Assembly (NCBI GenBank): GCA_003963305.1 | Contig: RXJR01000021.1 | Coordinates: 40,001 to 104,000 of the forward strand | DNA length: 64,000 nucleotides | Direction of reading: 5' to 3' | Source of the DNA: Candidatus Melainabacteria bacterium | GTDB taxonomy: Bacteria; Cyanobacteriota; Vampirovibrionia; Obscuribacterales; Obscuribacteraceae | In this document: positions 1 to 8,846 of the stretch, one piece after another | Position numbering within the stretch: position 1 is the stretch's first letter | Layout: every line of letters starts with the position of its first letter | Translations under genes and position numbers: made by a program | Notes under the pieces: generated by a model | Database searches by the model: none | What the model saw: the letters and a program-made list of their open reading frames with translations, nothing else | What the model was told of the DNA's origin: nothing

Positions 1-33
1 ACTCTCCGTTGTCAAAAACCACCAGGAGTACTG

Positions 34-141
34 ATGATTGTTAAACGTTTAGTTTGCCTACTCAAAGCTTTTGACAGGCGCCTTGATGGCTATTCAGTTA
101 TCAGGGTTCAACGTCGTGTCGACCGAGCAATCACTCAGTGA
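34..141 (+). CDS. Possible 35-residue small protein
   Basis: An ATG at 34 follows an AGGAG at 24-28 with normal spacing and opens a 35-codon frame ending in TGA at 139-141. The peptide is basic, beginning MIVKRLVCLLKAFDRR, with a short amphipathic-looking start and many arginines in the second half. Nothing else supports it: I do not recognise a family, and the upstream region lies outside the window. It could be a real small protein, a leader peptide, or chance. Confidence 0.22.
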   Translation: MIVKRLVCLLKAFDRRLDGYSVIRVQRRVDRAITQ

Positions 142-504
142 CACGCAACAAGATAAATCATATCAACGAGGCCCAAAGGTGTCAACTCGCAAAAAGCGCC
201 AAAACAGCCATTTTCACTATGTTGTAGCAATTCGAGATATATACTTTTCCTTTAGATTTGCATTTTGACGGTCGCTCGCAATGGACTGAAAACGCGCTTG
301 ATTGGCGGTCTTCGGCATTGAAAGCACTGGCAAATTCGGATGGCAAGTAATTTTCCAGCAGTAGAAATAAGTCACGTGTTATTTGCCACGGGTAGTCAAT
401 ATGCGCACAGGGAGCCGATCTAGATTCTATATATAGGAATTTCCCAAAATTTTTTGAGCAGTTAGAGTGATGGTTTCAGTGGGAATACGCACTCACGGGC
501 GCAG

Positions 505-637
505 GGACCGGGGCACGTAACACCCGGTGTGATGCGTGCCAGGTCCAGTCGGTACAAATCACACGCAGGCGTGCTGCGTCGGGTCCAACGCATCTCCGCT
601 GCGCCATAAGTCGCGCTGTGGGCGTGTCCAGTGCCCA
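505..637. ncRNA. Candidate structured RNA, three stem-loops
   Basis: Three inverted repeats lie close together in non-coding DNA. The first is long: GGACC 505-509 with GGTCC 542-546, then GGCACG 512-517 with CGTGCC 535-540, then ACACC with GGTGT inside, about 16 base pairs with small internal loops. The second pairs ACGCAG 563-568 with CTGCGT 574-579. The third pairs TGGGC 619-623 with GCCCA 633-637. I do not recognise RNase P, tmRNA, 6S or SRP signatures. Strand is unknown; an AT-rich promoter-like patch lies about 60 bases to the left. Confidence 0.3.
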
Positions 638-848
638 TGAGCGGAACACTAATGAACTATGCTCCCCAACACCCCGGTTGCAAAGAGAAGCAAATCCTTG
701 CGCTCTATATAGAAGATTCGGAAAAACTGTTATACGGCTGAGCTAAATCTAGACATCAAACTGTGCGCCGTACTCATGCTCTCAGGGACGTGCAGAAAGC
801 AACACGCTCTCGTCAAGGCAGCGCCTGCACTACCAGCGGTGCCTAACG

Positions 849-2009
849 TTACATTACCTGCCGCGCCAAAATCATGGGCGCCGCACGCTTTCTCGCACCG
901 CTCACCAGCAAAATACGTTGCTCTCGCAACTCGCATAAGAGGAATGAGTTTGCCAGCTTGAAAAGCGCACGATTTTGAACGTCACTAGGCGAGACATTCT
1001 GATGCTGCTCCTCGATAGACTGCACATACTGTTGATAAGCTTGAGCCGCAGCGGTGCTATTGCCGTAATCGATGACAAGCAGCTTCATACGCTCGCGGAA
1101 AGGCGCCTGATACTGATAATCAGCGATACCGCCGCCGCGAGAATTAGGAATCGCCAGTAGATTCAAAGACGGCGCAGGAAAAAATCGTCGCGCCGAGACT
1201 GGTCCCAGGACTAATCTTTCGCTACCACGAACCCGATCAAGGCTGGGCAACCGCATCACAACCTGAGGTAATTCACCGTGCCCGGCAATGGAGTTTGTTA
1301 GTTGAGTGGCGACACTGCTGACGGCAAGCTTGCTTTCCTCGTCATCTTCAGAAGTTCCACTAACACTGATGAAGTATGTGTCTTTCCAAATTGACACACT
1401 CTGATCGTCTTCACTGGAGGCATCGCCTCTGGCCACAAAGGTGGTTGAGCCTCGATGCAGCAAACCATATGCAGCATAGGCGCCCTGTGAGGAGCTGAAC
1501 GAATAGACAACTGCGTCAATTCTGCGCTGCCCACGTTGAAACCCCTTTGAGAAACTCGTTCTGCAACCAAATTCCTTAAGCATAGTAGTTCTATCAGGAT
1601 TTGCATCGGATGAGAAACCAGTAACTGAGTTCCAACCAGGCAAAGTAAGGTGATCCAAACATTTGACCACTGGTGACTGTTCGGGAAGCGCAGGCACAGC
1701 CACTGTTGCCGACGCAGGCGCAGCCACTGGTGCCGACGCAGGCACAGCCACTGGCACTGACGCAGGCACAGCCACTGGCACTGACACAGGAACAGCCGCA
1801 GGTGCTTGCGCCGGTACGGTCGCAGATGCCGGCAAAGCGGCTGGCACAGGCACAGGCATAGCCATGGGCGCGGGCACCGGAGCACCGACTACGCCTGGAG
1901 CGGCTTGACTGAGTGGCAGAGAACTGTCAGCCGGTTCTGCCGCGGACGCACTTGTAATTGCCGAGCAAACAACAAGGTTGACAATTAGATATCTACTGAA
2001 CGAGCTCAA
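849..2009 (-). CDS. Secreted hypothetical protein, DUF6599-like
   Basis: This 386-residue protein starts at a TTG (2007-2009) that gives a clear signal peptide: a short charged start, a hydrophobic stretch and an SASAA cleavage region near residue 24. A Pro/Ala/Val-rich linker follows at about 30-110, built from an 8-residue repeat (SVPVAVPA). The remaining 270 residues look folded, with a two-part layout: a block with LPGW and YSFSSSQGAYAAYG, then a second block with LLVIDYGNSTAAAQAY. The pattern of aromatic and 'gaYaay' motifs recalls DUF6599 proteins, whose function is unknown. The repeat linker suggests an exported domain held away from a surface. Its neighbour downstream is non-coding DNA. 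Confidence 0.7.
   Translation of the reverse strand: MSSFSRYLIVNLVVCSAITSASAAEPADSSLPLSQAAPGVVGAPVPAPMAMPVPVPAALPASATVPAQAPAAVPVSVPVAVPASVPVAVPASAPVAAPASATVAVPALPEQSPVVKCLDHLTLPGWNSVTGFSSDANPDRTTMLKEFGCRTSFSKGFQRGQRRIDAVVYSFSSSQGAYAAYGLLHRGSTTFVARGDASSEDDQSVSIWKDTYFISVSGTSEDDEESKLAVSSVATQLTNSIAGHGELPQVVMRLPSLDRVRGSERLVLGPVSARRFFPAPSLNLLAIPNSRGGGIADYQYQAPFRERMKLLVIDYGNSTAAAQAYQQYVQSIEEQHQNVSPSDVQNRALFKLANSFLLCELREQRILLVSGARKRAAPMILARQVM
1687..1806. repeat. 24-bp tandem repeat, about five copies
   Basis: Five units of 24 bases lie head to tail at 1687, 1711, 1735, 1759 and 1783. The units at 1735 and 1759 are identical and the outer ones differ by a few bases. On the minus strand each unit encodes an 8-residue SVPVAVPA-type repeat in the linker of the secreted protein, so copy-number change would keep the reading frame. 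Confidence 0.85.
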
Positions 2010-2210
2010 AGAAAAAGTCCAATCGGAACCGTTTCAGTCTAACAAATTGACGCGCAAAAAATTTACGCTGCGCCGACATGAAATGACGCTTTTTGAACTG
2101 AACAGCGCGAAAGCGCCCTGCTAACCCAGAAGCAAGACGCTTGCGCTCTCTCAGTTTTAGACCAGTCGGGTCGACTCCGCGTAAGGAGGTACTGCGGACC
2201 GAGAGAAGTT

Positions 2211-3209
2211 CTAATACGATACGTTCAGTTGCTTTTTAGCTTTCGCTCTCGCCGCGCCCAGAACGATTTCATCAAGATTACTGTCGCCGCGCGATGGAGC
2301 AGCATCATACGAGACACCCTTGCCACCGGTTGGCATTACTTCAGCTCTCATAATTCCTGCAACCGCAGTCGAACCAGAGTCATGCCCACGGCGCGATGCG
2401 CTCATTGGCGCTGCCATCGGCATAGACGCAGCAGCAGTATATCCGGCCTTGTCCATACGGCCTTCAGCGGCGGCAGTCTTCCAATCTTTCTCACCGGCAC
2501 GCATTCTATATGTAGCACCACCTGCGGTGACAATTGTTTCACGCTTGCCACTAGCATCAACTACTTCTGAGCGATAGGCAAGCGTATCGTACTTTCCATC
2601 AGTCAATTTAGCAATTTGCTTAAATACATCGACGCCACGCATTCCCGGGTAATTCTCCAAACCGCTGCAGGCAATCGTGTTGATCTGTATTCCGCGAGCG
2701 ATTGCTTTCTTACTCTCATCGTCCCACTTGTAGTCATTGGCATAATCGTGAGGTCCGGCATCGCCGATCAAGAACAGCAACTTGGCTGTGTCCTTTTCCT
2801 TGCTCCATTCAAGATTATTCAGAGCAACATGCAATCCCTCATTGACAGATTCAGGTCCATCACCGCCACCGGCCGCTTTCAAACCAGATATATCTTTGAC
2901 GACCTGGTCGATGTTATCGGAAAACGGAAAAACCTTTGTGACATATTCATCGCCACGATCTCTAAACGCCACTAAGCCAATGCGAACAACAGGTGCCGGT
3001 TTTCCGGTGCTCAGCTTGGCTACCAGCTCTTTGGTCTTATTCTTCACCATATCAATTTCATGCTGCATCGAACCCGTGGTATCAATGCAAAATGCCAGAT
3101 CCATGTGTGGTCGTTCGGCCGAATCTTTTGCAACCGCTCCCGAAATCGAAGCTGATGTGAAAGCGAAAGCAGCAGCCATTACTAAAGAGAGAGTCTTTCT
3201 GTTCGACAT
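2211..3209 (-). CDS. Exported von Willebrand factor A domain protein
   Basis: The 332-residue product has a signal peptide (hydrophobic stretch at 9-26, cleavage after SGAVA) and then a VWA domain from about 36 to 230. The metal-binding MIDAS motif reads DTTGSM, with the conserved Thr later in the domain (GGGDGPES) and an Asp at IGDAGPHD. VWA domains bind protein partners through a bound Mg2+ ion; the partner here cannot be read. The C-terminal 100 residues are low in hydrophobics and probably disordered. ATG start at 3207-3209, with AGGA eight bases upstream. No chaperone ATPase of the MoxR type is adjacent, so it may act alone in the periplasm. Confidence 0.85.
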   Translation of the reverse strand: MSNRKTLSLVMAAAFAFTSASISGAVAKDSAERPHMDLAFCIDTTGSMQHEIDMVKNKTKELVAKLSTGKPAPVVRIGLVAFRDRGDEYVTKVFPFSDNIDQVVKDISGLKAAGGGDGPESVNEGLHVALNNLEWSKEKDTAKLLFLIGDAGPHDYANDYKWDDESKKAIARGIQINTIACSGLENYPGMRGVDVFKQIAKLTDGKYDTLAYRSEVVDASGKRETIVTAGGATYRMRAGEKDWKTAAAEGRMDKAGYTAAASMPMAAPMSASRRGHDSGSTAVAGIMRAEVMPTGGKGVSYDAAPSRGDSNLDEIVLGAARAKAKKQLNVSY

Positions 3210-3314
3210 AATTCGTCCTCGCCAGGTATGCTCCTACGATACTTGGCGCTTGAACTAATTTCGTCCAGTCTACCCCTGAAATGGTACTAGTAGTTTCCCT
3301 AGTTTCAAAACCGG

Positions 3315-3740
3315 CTACGGTTTTCTCACCGCGACGACCGCATTAATAAGGAAAAAATACGCGGCGAAGAAAATAACGGTCAACATGATCGCCCCAATCA
3401 TGGAATTAACAGCACCGGCAATTCCAACTTCTATAGCGTAATAGAAGAATATCGACATCCACAACAACGGAACCACGAGGAGGAATTTTCCAGCCAACTG
3501 ATACCAGAAAAGAATTTCGCATCGCGAATCACGCTCGAAGCAATCACATGTTGTGCCATGAGTAACATGGACCGCCTCCAAATATCCCGGCACAAACACA
3601 ACCAGAAGCGGACTCGAGACAATGAAAAACTGACGTAAACCGTCCAGCGAAGTGAAGACCATCAGGCAAAGATACAGAACACCGATCAATTTTACGAACA
3701 AATTGATGAGAAATTCATTGTTGCCGTCTTTCGCGGTCAT
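3315..3740 (-). CDS. Small four-helix membrane protein, unknown
   Basis: The 141-residue product is very hydrophobic, with probable membrane segments near residues 8-26, 33-50, 78-100 and 106-135. A polar loop between helices two and three carries three cysteines (TTCDCFERDSRC), which could bind metal or form a disulfide. ATG start with GAGG five bases upstream. It lies between the VWA gene and the UDP-sugar pair on the same strand, about 100 bases from each. I do not recognise a family. Confidence 0.65.
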   Translation of the reverse strand: MTAKDGNNEFLINLFVKLIGVLYLCLMVFTSLDGLRQFFIVSSPLLVVFVPGYLEAVHVTHGTTCDCFERDSRCEILFWYQLAGKFLLVVPLLWMSIFFYYAIEVGIAGAVNSMIGAIMLTVIFFAAYFFLINAVVAVRKP

Positions 3741-3850
3741 ACGAGCCTCGCCAGGACGCTAAGTCCATTCTGCCACGACAAGACCCGGCTGACTAGATCG
3801 GAAATCCCTAGACTGAGCCAGTCTCATGGTGTTTGAAGACTATAGACGAC

Positions 3851-4804
3851 TTACTTCTGCGCAGCAGTAAGTTGCGGCAAATGCTCACGGTACCAGGCAA
3901 TCGTCGTATTCAAACCCTCGATCAAATCTTTCTCCGGCGTCCAATCAAGCAACTTCTTGGCGCGGGAAATATCGGGCAAACGGCGCTTAGGGTCATCGGT
4001 CGGCAGGGGTTCGTATACAATCTCACTTTTGGAGCCGGTCAACTCCTTAATCAAAGCAGCCAATTCTGCAACAGTTCGCTCCTGCGGATTTCCCAGATTT
4101 ACTGGTTCGTGGAACTTGACGCCCATTAAGCGAACGATTCCTTCCACCAGATCAGAAACATACTGGAAGCTGCGCGTCTGCGAACCCGCACCATATATGG
4201 TGAGTGGTTTGTCAGTGAGTGCCTGATGAATAAAGTTTGATACCACGCGTCCGTCGTTGAAACGCAGACGAGGTCCATAGCAATTGAAGATGCGGATGAT
4301 GCGCGAATCAAGATTGTGCTTATGATGATAAGCCATGGTTATCGCCTCCGCAAAGCGCTTCGCTTCGTCATAGACGCCACGCGGTCCAATCGGATTCACA
4401 TTACCCCAGTAAGACTCAGGCTGCGGATGCACTTCAGGGTCACCATAAACTTCGGAGGTGCTGGCGAGAAAGTATTTGGCACCCTTTCTCATGGCTAGCC
4501 CGAGCGTGTTATGAGTTCCCAGCGAATTCACCTTCAAAGTCTCAATCGGCAAGTTCAAATAATCAATAGGACTTGCCGGCGAAGCGAAGTGAATCACCCA
4601 ATCCAGATCACCGGCAACATGTATATGATTGCTGACGTTGTGATGAATGAATTCAAACTTCGTATTGGAACGATGCTGAGCAATGTTGTCCAGATTGCCG
4701 GTGATCAGGTTATCCATCGCTATTACGTTATGACCATCGGCGATCATGCGATCAACGAGATGGGAGCCAATGAAGCCTGCACCGCCAGTGATGAGTACTC
4801 GCAT
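3851..4804 (-). CDS. UDP-glucuronate decarboxylase (UDP-xylose synthase)
   Basis: This NAD-dependent short-chain dehydrogenase/epimerase converts UDP-glucuronic acid to UDP-xylose in the cytoplasm. The 317-residue protein starts [15 protein letters not shown], with the Rossmann GGAGFIGS motif at its N-terminus, the catalytic YDEAK (YxxxK) motif, and family-typical stretches such as NPIGPRG and ARVVSNF-like [12 protein letters not shown]. The true start is the ATG at 4802-4804; an upstream in-frame extension overlaps the preceding gene and lacks homology. That ATG shares one base with the stop of the UDP-glucose dehydrogenase (TAATG), so the two are translated as a coupled pair. Other nucleotide-sugar epimerases are possible, but the neighbour makes this assignment strong. 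Confidence 0.9.
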   Translation of the reverse strand: MRVLITGGAGFIGSHLVDRMIADGHNVIAMDNLITGNLDNIAQHRSNTKFEFIHHNVSNHIHVAGDLDWVIHFASPASPIDYLNLPIETLKVNSLGTHNTLGLAMRKGAKYFLASTSEVYGDPEVHPQPESYWGNVNPIGPRGVYDEAKRFAEAITMAYHHKHNLDSRIIRIFNCYGPRLRFNDGRVVSNFIHQALTDKPLTIYGAGSQTRSFQYVSDLVEGIVRLMGVKFHEPVNLGNPQERTVAELAALIKELTGSKSEIVYEPLPTDDPKRRLPDISRAKKLLDWTPEKDLIEGLNTTIAWYREHLPQLTAAQK

Positions 4805-6195
4805 TAGTGTCCGATCCCCCTGTAAATTAATCCAGCGCCGGTGACGTCGGATTCGAGCAATATATTCCTTCCATCTATGATCAAAGGCCAACGCATTACT
4901 TTTGACAAGGCCTTCCAGTCTGTGCGAAGGAATTCATCCCATTCAGTGACAAGAACAAGGGCGTCAGAATCCGTAGCCAGATGAGTGATCGTGTCGCAAT
5001 AAACCAAATCAAGCTCACCATGCTGTTCGCGACAAATATTGTTAGCGACAGGATCGTAAACTTTGACCGCCGCACCCATCTTGAGCAACTGGCGTGCGAT
5101 CGTCAAACTCGGAGCGTCCCTGAGGTCGTCTGTGTTGGGCTTGAATGAAAGTCCCATCAAGCCAACGGTTCGCCCTTTCAATATCTTCAACTCTTCCTGC
5201 AGCTTTTTGATAACCACCAGGCGCTGCCGTTCATTTACCTCTACCGTCGCCTCTAGAAGCGGAGTCGGATAGCTATATTCGCGCGCGACCTGTTGCAATG
5301 CGCCAATATCCTTGCCGAAACAACTACCACCCCAACCAACACCGGCATTCAAGAAATTCGAACCAATGCGTTTGTCGAGCCCAATGCCGCGCACAATCTG
5401 CCGCACATCGGCGCCGACCTTCTCGCAAAGTCCTGCAATTTCATTAGCAAAACTGATCTTGAGGGCAAGAAACGCATTGGCCGAGTACTTAATTAGCTCG
5501 GCGCTCGGCACATCTGTTATCACGAAAGGCACATTGGAAAAATTTGCCGGTCTCGGTGCATAAGACGGAGCATCAAAGGATTGCATGAGAATAGGCTTGT
5601 ATAGCTGCTTCATTTGCGTAGCAGCATGCTCGTCTGAGGCGCCGACGACAATTCGGTCCGGATAGAAAGAATCAGTAATAGCGCTTCCTTCTCTAAGGAA
5701 TTCAGGATTGCTGACGACTGTAAAAACCGGCGCATCTGCTTTGGAGGAGCGCGCAGGCACAGTTTGCACAGCCTGTACACCCTGGCTGACTAGCATCTCC
5801 ACCCAGTTACCCGACCCAACAGGCACTGTGGATTTGTTGACAATAATTCGCTTACGGGAAGAATCTAACGAGCGACCAATCGCTCGGGCGACTGCCATGA
5901 CTTGCGACAAGTCTGACTCTCCGTTAGACAGAGGCGGCGTGCCGACTGCGATAAAGATAACTTCTGACCTGGCCACTGCATGTTCAATGCTGTCTGAAAA
6001 TTCCAAAAATCCAGACTTGATTGCATCTGTCAAAAACTCGTCCAGCCCAGGCTCAAAGAACGGTGCCCGTCCTTGTTTGAGCAATTCGAGCTTCTCGCGA
6101 TTTGAATCGACAGCAATGACACGGTTGCCAAGATAGGCTAAACACGCGCTCGTTACCAGTCCTACGTATCCAGCGCCAATTACAGAGATGTCCAC
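4804..6195 (-). CDS. ugd: UDP-glucose 6-dehydrogenase
   Basis: The enzyme oxidises UDP-glucose to UDP-glucuronic acid with two NAD+. The 463-residue protein has the N-terminal NAD-binding motif ([12 protein letters not shown]), the central domain with the catalytic Cys in [10 protein letters not shown], and the C-terminal UDP-binding domain ([18 protein letters not shown]). Length and motif order are normal. It starts at a GTG (6193-6195) and its stop overlaps the start of the decarboxylase, so the pair makes UDP-xylose from UDP-glucose for a polysaccharide or lipopolysaccharide. No glycosyltransferase is nearby. Confidence 0.95.
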   Translation of the reverse strand: MDISVIGAGYVGLVTSACLAYLGNRVIAVDSNREKLELLKQGRAPFFEPGLDEFLTDAIKSGFLEFSDSIEHAVARSEVIFIAVGTPPLSNGESDLSQVMAVARAIGRSLDSSRKRIIVNKSTVPVGSGNWVEMLVSQGVQAVQTVPARSSKADAPVFTVVSNPEFLREGSAITDSFYPDRIVVGASDEHAATQMKQLYKPILMQSFDAPSYAPRPANFSNVPFVITDVPSAELIKYSANAFLALKISFANEIAGLCEKVGADVRQIVRGIGLDKRIGSNFLNAGVGWGGSCFGKDIGALQQVAREYSYPTPLLEATVEVNERQRLVVIKKLQEELKILKGRTVGLMGLSFKPNTDDLRDAPSLTIARQLLKMGAAVKVYDPVANNICREQHGELDLVYCDTITHLATDSDALVLVTEWDEFLRTDWKALSKVMRWPLIIDGRNILLESDVTGAGLIYRGIGH

Positions 6196-6361
6196 AATTC
6201 AGGATCCTATTTTTGAATGAAAATCGGAAGATTCGAGTTTATCAATGGCACAGATTACCAGGAAGCAGGCGCCAATCGGTGAAATATAACGATAAGCCTT
6301 CCTAAATGTATGCCCATAAAACCTGTGATAGCCTCGTTCTTCAACACAAAAGGCGCTATCA

Positions 6362-7180
6362 ATGGCAAAAAATCTAGAGCAGTTCATTCAGACCATCGCA
6401 CGCTTAAGGGCGCCAGATGGCTGTCCCTGGGATCTCGAACAAACGCACGAGAGCCTGGCCAGATACGTAATCGAAGAAGCATACGAAGTACAGGAAGCCA
6501 TTCACAGCGGTGAGCCTGACAAGCTGAAAGAAGAACTCGGTGATCTTCTTCTTCAGGTGGTTCTTCACGCGCAGGTGGCGAAAGACGCAGGAACATTCGA
6601 CATTGAGGACGTTGCAGCAGGCATCAATGACAAAATGATTCGCCGTCATCCTCACGTGTTCGGCGACAAGAAAATCGACAACGCCAAAGAAGTAGTCGGA
6701 CAGTGGGAAGAGATAAAGAAGAATGAAAAGGCGAAAGCATCCCCGGATCAATCCGCAATAGATGGGGTGCCTGTCGCAATGCCAGCCTTGTTGCAAGCGC
6801 TGAAGATTTCAGAGAAGGCCGTCACTCAAGGTTTCGAGTGGGAAACCGAAGGACAGGTCTGGGACAAACTGGACAGTGAGATTATCGAGCTTAAAGAAGC
6901 AATCTCTAATCCTGACATGAAAAAGCCAGAGAAACGAACAGCGGCGCGCCGCGAAATAGATCTCGAAATGGGCGATGTGCTTTTCACTCTGGTAAACATC
7001 GGGCGGTGGCACGGACTCAATCCGGAAGAATCGTTGATAATGGCGATAGAGAAATTCAAAGAGCGTTTCAGAAAAATGGAGTGCCTCTCTGAAGTCCCAC
7101 TTAAATCTCTGAGTCCAAAACAGCTAGATGACTTGTGGAATCGTGCTAAAGCAAACCTCAAAGAAGAGGTCGCAAAATAA
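6362..7180 (+). CDS. mazG: Nucleoside triphosphate pyrophosphohydrolase MazG
   Basis: MazG hydrolyses (d)NTPs to monophosphate and pyrophosphate, cleaning abnormal nucleotides or lowering ppGpp. The 272-residue protein has the two tandem MazG domains of the long bacterial form. Domain one includes GCPWDLEQTHESL and the EExxE...ExxD metal site (EEAYEVQEAIHSG, EELGDLLLQV). Domain two repeats the pattern less strictly (EKAVTQGFEWE, EIDLEMGDVLFTLVNI). The ATG start at 6362 has a weak AAAGG upstream. The last 53 bases overlap the next ORF. Confidence 0.93.
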   Translation: MAKNLEQFIQTIARLRAPDGCPWDLEQTHESLARYVIEEAYEVQEAIHSGEPDKLKEELGDLLLQVVLHAQVAKDAGTFDIEDVAAGINDKMIRRHPHVFGDKKIDNAKEVVGQWEEIKKNEKAKASPDQSAIDGVPVAMPALLQALKISEKAVTQGFEWETEGQVWDKLDSEIIELKEAISNPDMKKPEKRTAARREIDLEMGDVLFTLVNIGRWHGLNPEESLIMAIEKFKERFRKMECLSEVPLKSLSPKQLDDLWNRAKANLKEEVAK

Positions 7181-7907
7181 TCATCGCACTATATTCAGTG
7201 CGGCACTTTTTACGGCGTGCAATCTTGCCATCCAATCGACATCAGCCGCAATGAGCGAAGACGGGCTGCGGCTGAAGCAAATGTCCTCTGCGTGCGGACA
7301 ACAAAATGTACTGCTAGCACCACACTATTTCAAAATCGAACTGCCTAAAAAGTCACTGCAAATTATTGGTGCGGCACCAGATTGGAAGATTCTGACCCTC
7401 AACACTCGCAGTAAACTCTTCTGCGAAACGCCCTTGAACGCTTTCGAAGCGAGCTACATCACTACTTCGACTCAACTGCATTTGACTGAGCTGATTTTGA
7501 TGCGAGAAATTGCATCACGCGCCAAACACGTAAAAATGCAAAATGGGTTGGATTGCATCGACTATCCTGTAGGACAAATCGACCATTCCTTCAACGCTTT
7601 CAAAGACGCGCGCTCATCCGTCTATAGAGTGTTGAACTATGCAAACTTGCCCAAGCCAGCCGGAAAAGTTGTAAAACGACTCTGCGGTCTCAACTCATTC
7701 AAAACAGATCTATTTCCCATCACTTTGGAAATAGTCAATCAAGATGGATTTCGCAATCGTTTTCTGTGGACGGCGGAAATCTCACCGGTCAAAAATGTAA
7801 AGCCCGAAGCTGTGCCCAAAGGTTACACAAAAGTGGGCAAAGAAATTGAAGTTTTCCGCGACGCGCAAGTTCAAGCCGAGATAAAGGACATCCTTGACGC
7901 GCCCTGA
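7128..7907 (+). CDS. Probable exported protein, unknown
   Basis: The frame encodes up to 259 residues. From its first ATG it would overlap mazG by 53 bases. Residues 12-42 look like a signal peptide: a lysine/arginine-rich start, FSAALFTACNLA, and a cleavage region at TSAAM. No better start codon lies between the ATG and the hydrophobic stretch, so the long n-region may be real. The mature part has four cysteines (SACGQQN, FCETP, LDCIDY, RLCGL) and no family I know. It is followed by convergent ftsQ. Confidence 0.6.
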   Translation: MTCGIVLKQTSKKRSQNNHRTIFSAALFTACNLAIQSTSAAMSEDGLRLKQMSSACGQQNVLLAPHYFKIELPKKSLQIIGAAPDWKILTLNTRSKLFCETPLNAFEASYITTSTQLHLTELILMREIASRAKHVKMQNGLDCIDYPVGQIDHSFNAFKDARSSVYRVLNYANLPKPAGKVVKRLCGLNSFKTDLFPITLEIVNQDGFRNRFLWTAEISPVKNVKPEAVPKGYTKVGKEIEVFRDAQVQAEIKDILDAP

Positions 7908-7982
7908 ATCTCAAGCGGATGCGCTGCCCTGAGTCCGAATCGACTGCATTGCTATGAGTCTGAAGGATTCGCTGCCACGATC

Positions 7983-8846
7983 TTAGATCGGATGCGTGGT
8001 AGCTGCAGTTGCGCTTGTGCGCTCCTTAATATCTTTCGCTTCCTTTTCTTTCTTCGAAACTTTGAGCGGAATATTATTGTCCAGACTCAAATCGATATAT
8101 TCCAATCGGCTCTTCATCGGCTGAATCGCAGCGAGTACCGAAGTGAGGCGGCCCAGGCGTCGTGTCAAACTGGTATCAGCGATGCCCAGCTTGAGATGCA
8201 AATCACCGTTTTGAATTTGCACGTCGTTCGAATTTCTGAGATCGACATATTCAACCGGTTGACCAGTTTGCTCGGATATATATGCCACCCACTTCGCCCA
8301 TTGCGCGACATTCGAATGATCCATCTTCATGCCGGGTTTGCCGTAGAAAATCAATTGAGGTTGCGTGATCGATGGAAAATCCTTGATTGGAATCATTCGT
8401 CCCGATTGCGCAATGACACATTCGACCGGCTGTTCCGGTCCTTGCGAATAGCTTGCCCAGGGAAACTCTTCCAGAACTTCAACTACGATCCGAGGTTTAG
8501 GCAGAGCGTAACGTCGAACAAAGGCGTGTTTTACGGCCTTGAGCGCCACGATTTGTTTTTCGAGCAGACGCGGATTGACACGGTATAGAGGAGTCTTGCC
8601 GACATCTGCAATCGCGCCTCGAATCTGCTCGACAGAAACTACCTGATTGCCGTGAACGAGTATATCTTCCTGACCATGTTTCAATGTCCAGGGCAATTTC
8701 GTGAAACCACTCCAGCCCAAAACAAGCAAGAGACAGAGCACCATATACCGCACCATCTGGCGGCGAAAACGAGCACGTCGAGCCACTTTTTTTCGCTGGC
8801 GACGACTACGTATCCACTCTTTTCTTGTCTCTGCAGGAACGGTCAC
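7983..8846 (-). CDS. ftsQ: Cell division protein FtsQ/DivIB
   Basis: FtsQ is a single-pass divisome protein that links early and late division proteins. The 287-residue product has a basic cytoplasmic start (RRQRKKVARRARFRRQ), one membrane helix at about 32-48 (MVLCLLLVLGWSGF), a POTRA domain (ILVHGNQVVSVEQIRGAI, LYRVNPRLLEKQI) and an FtsQ C-domain with the typical VRRYALPKPRIVVEVLEE. It starts at a GTG whose last two bases form the dapF stop (GTGA), so both share one mRNA. In many bacteria ftsQ sits in the dcw cluster; here it is split off, with the rest of a reduced dcw set starting 3 kb away on the other strand. Confidence 0.85.
   Translation of the reverse strand: MTVPAETRKEWIRSRRQRKKVARRARFRRQMVRYMVLCLLLVLGWSGFTKLPWTLKHGQEDILVHGNQVVSVEQIRGAIADVGKTPLYRVNPRLLEKQIVALKAVKHAFVRRYALPKPRIVVEVLEEFPWASYSQGPEQPVECVIAQSGRMIPIKDFPSITQPQLIFYGKPGMKMDHSNVAQWAKWVAYISEQTGQPVEYVDLRNSNDVQIQNGDLHLKLGIADTSLTRRLGRLTSVLAAIQPMKSRLEYIDLSLDNNIPLKVSKKEKEAKDIKERTSATAATTHPI

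Larger units (their letters stand above)
1..848. other. Gene-poor region with stem-loops
   Basis: No conserved protein gene is visible in this 848-base stretch. It holds one 35-codon ORF with a good ribosome site near the left edge, an AT-rich promoter-like patch around 425-445 (tatatata), and a GC-rich block at about 480-640 that contains several stable inverted repeats, listed separately. The longer ORFs here start at TTG, overlap each other and look random. Confidence 0.6.

Noticed and set aside
1663-1908. Plus-strand frame of Gly/Ala/Thr repeats
   Set aside because: It is a mirror of the repeat linker in the minus-strand exported protein.
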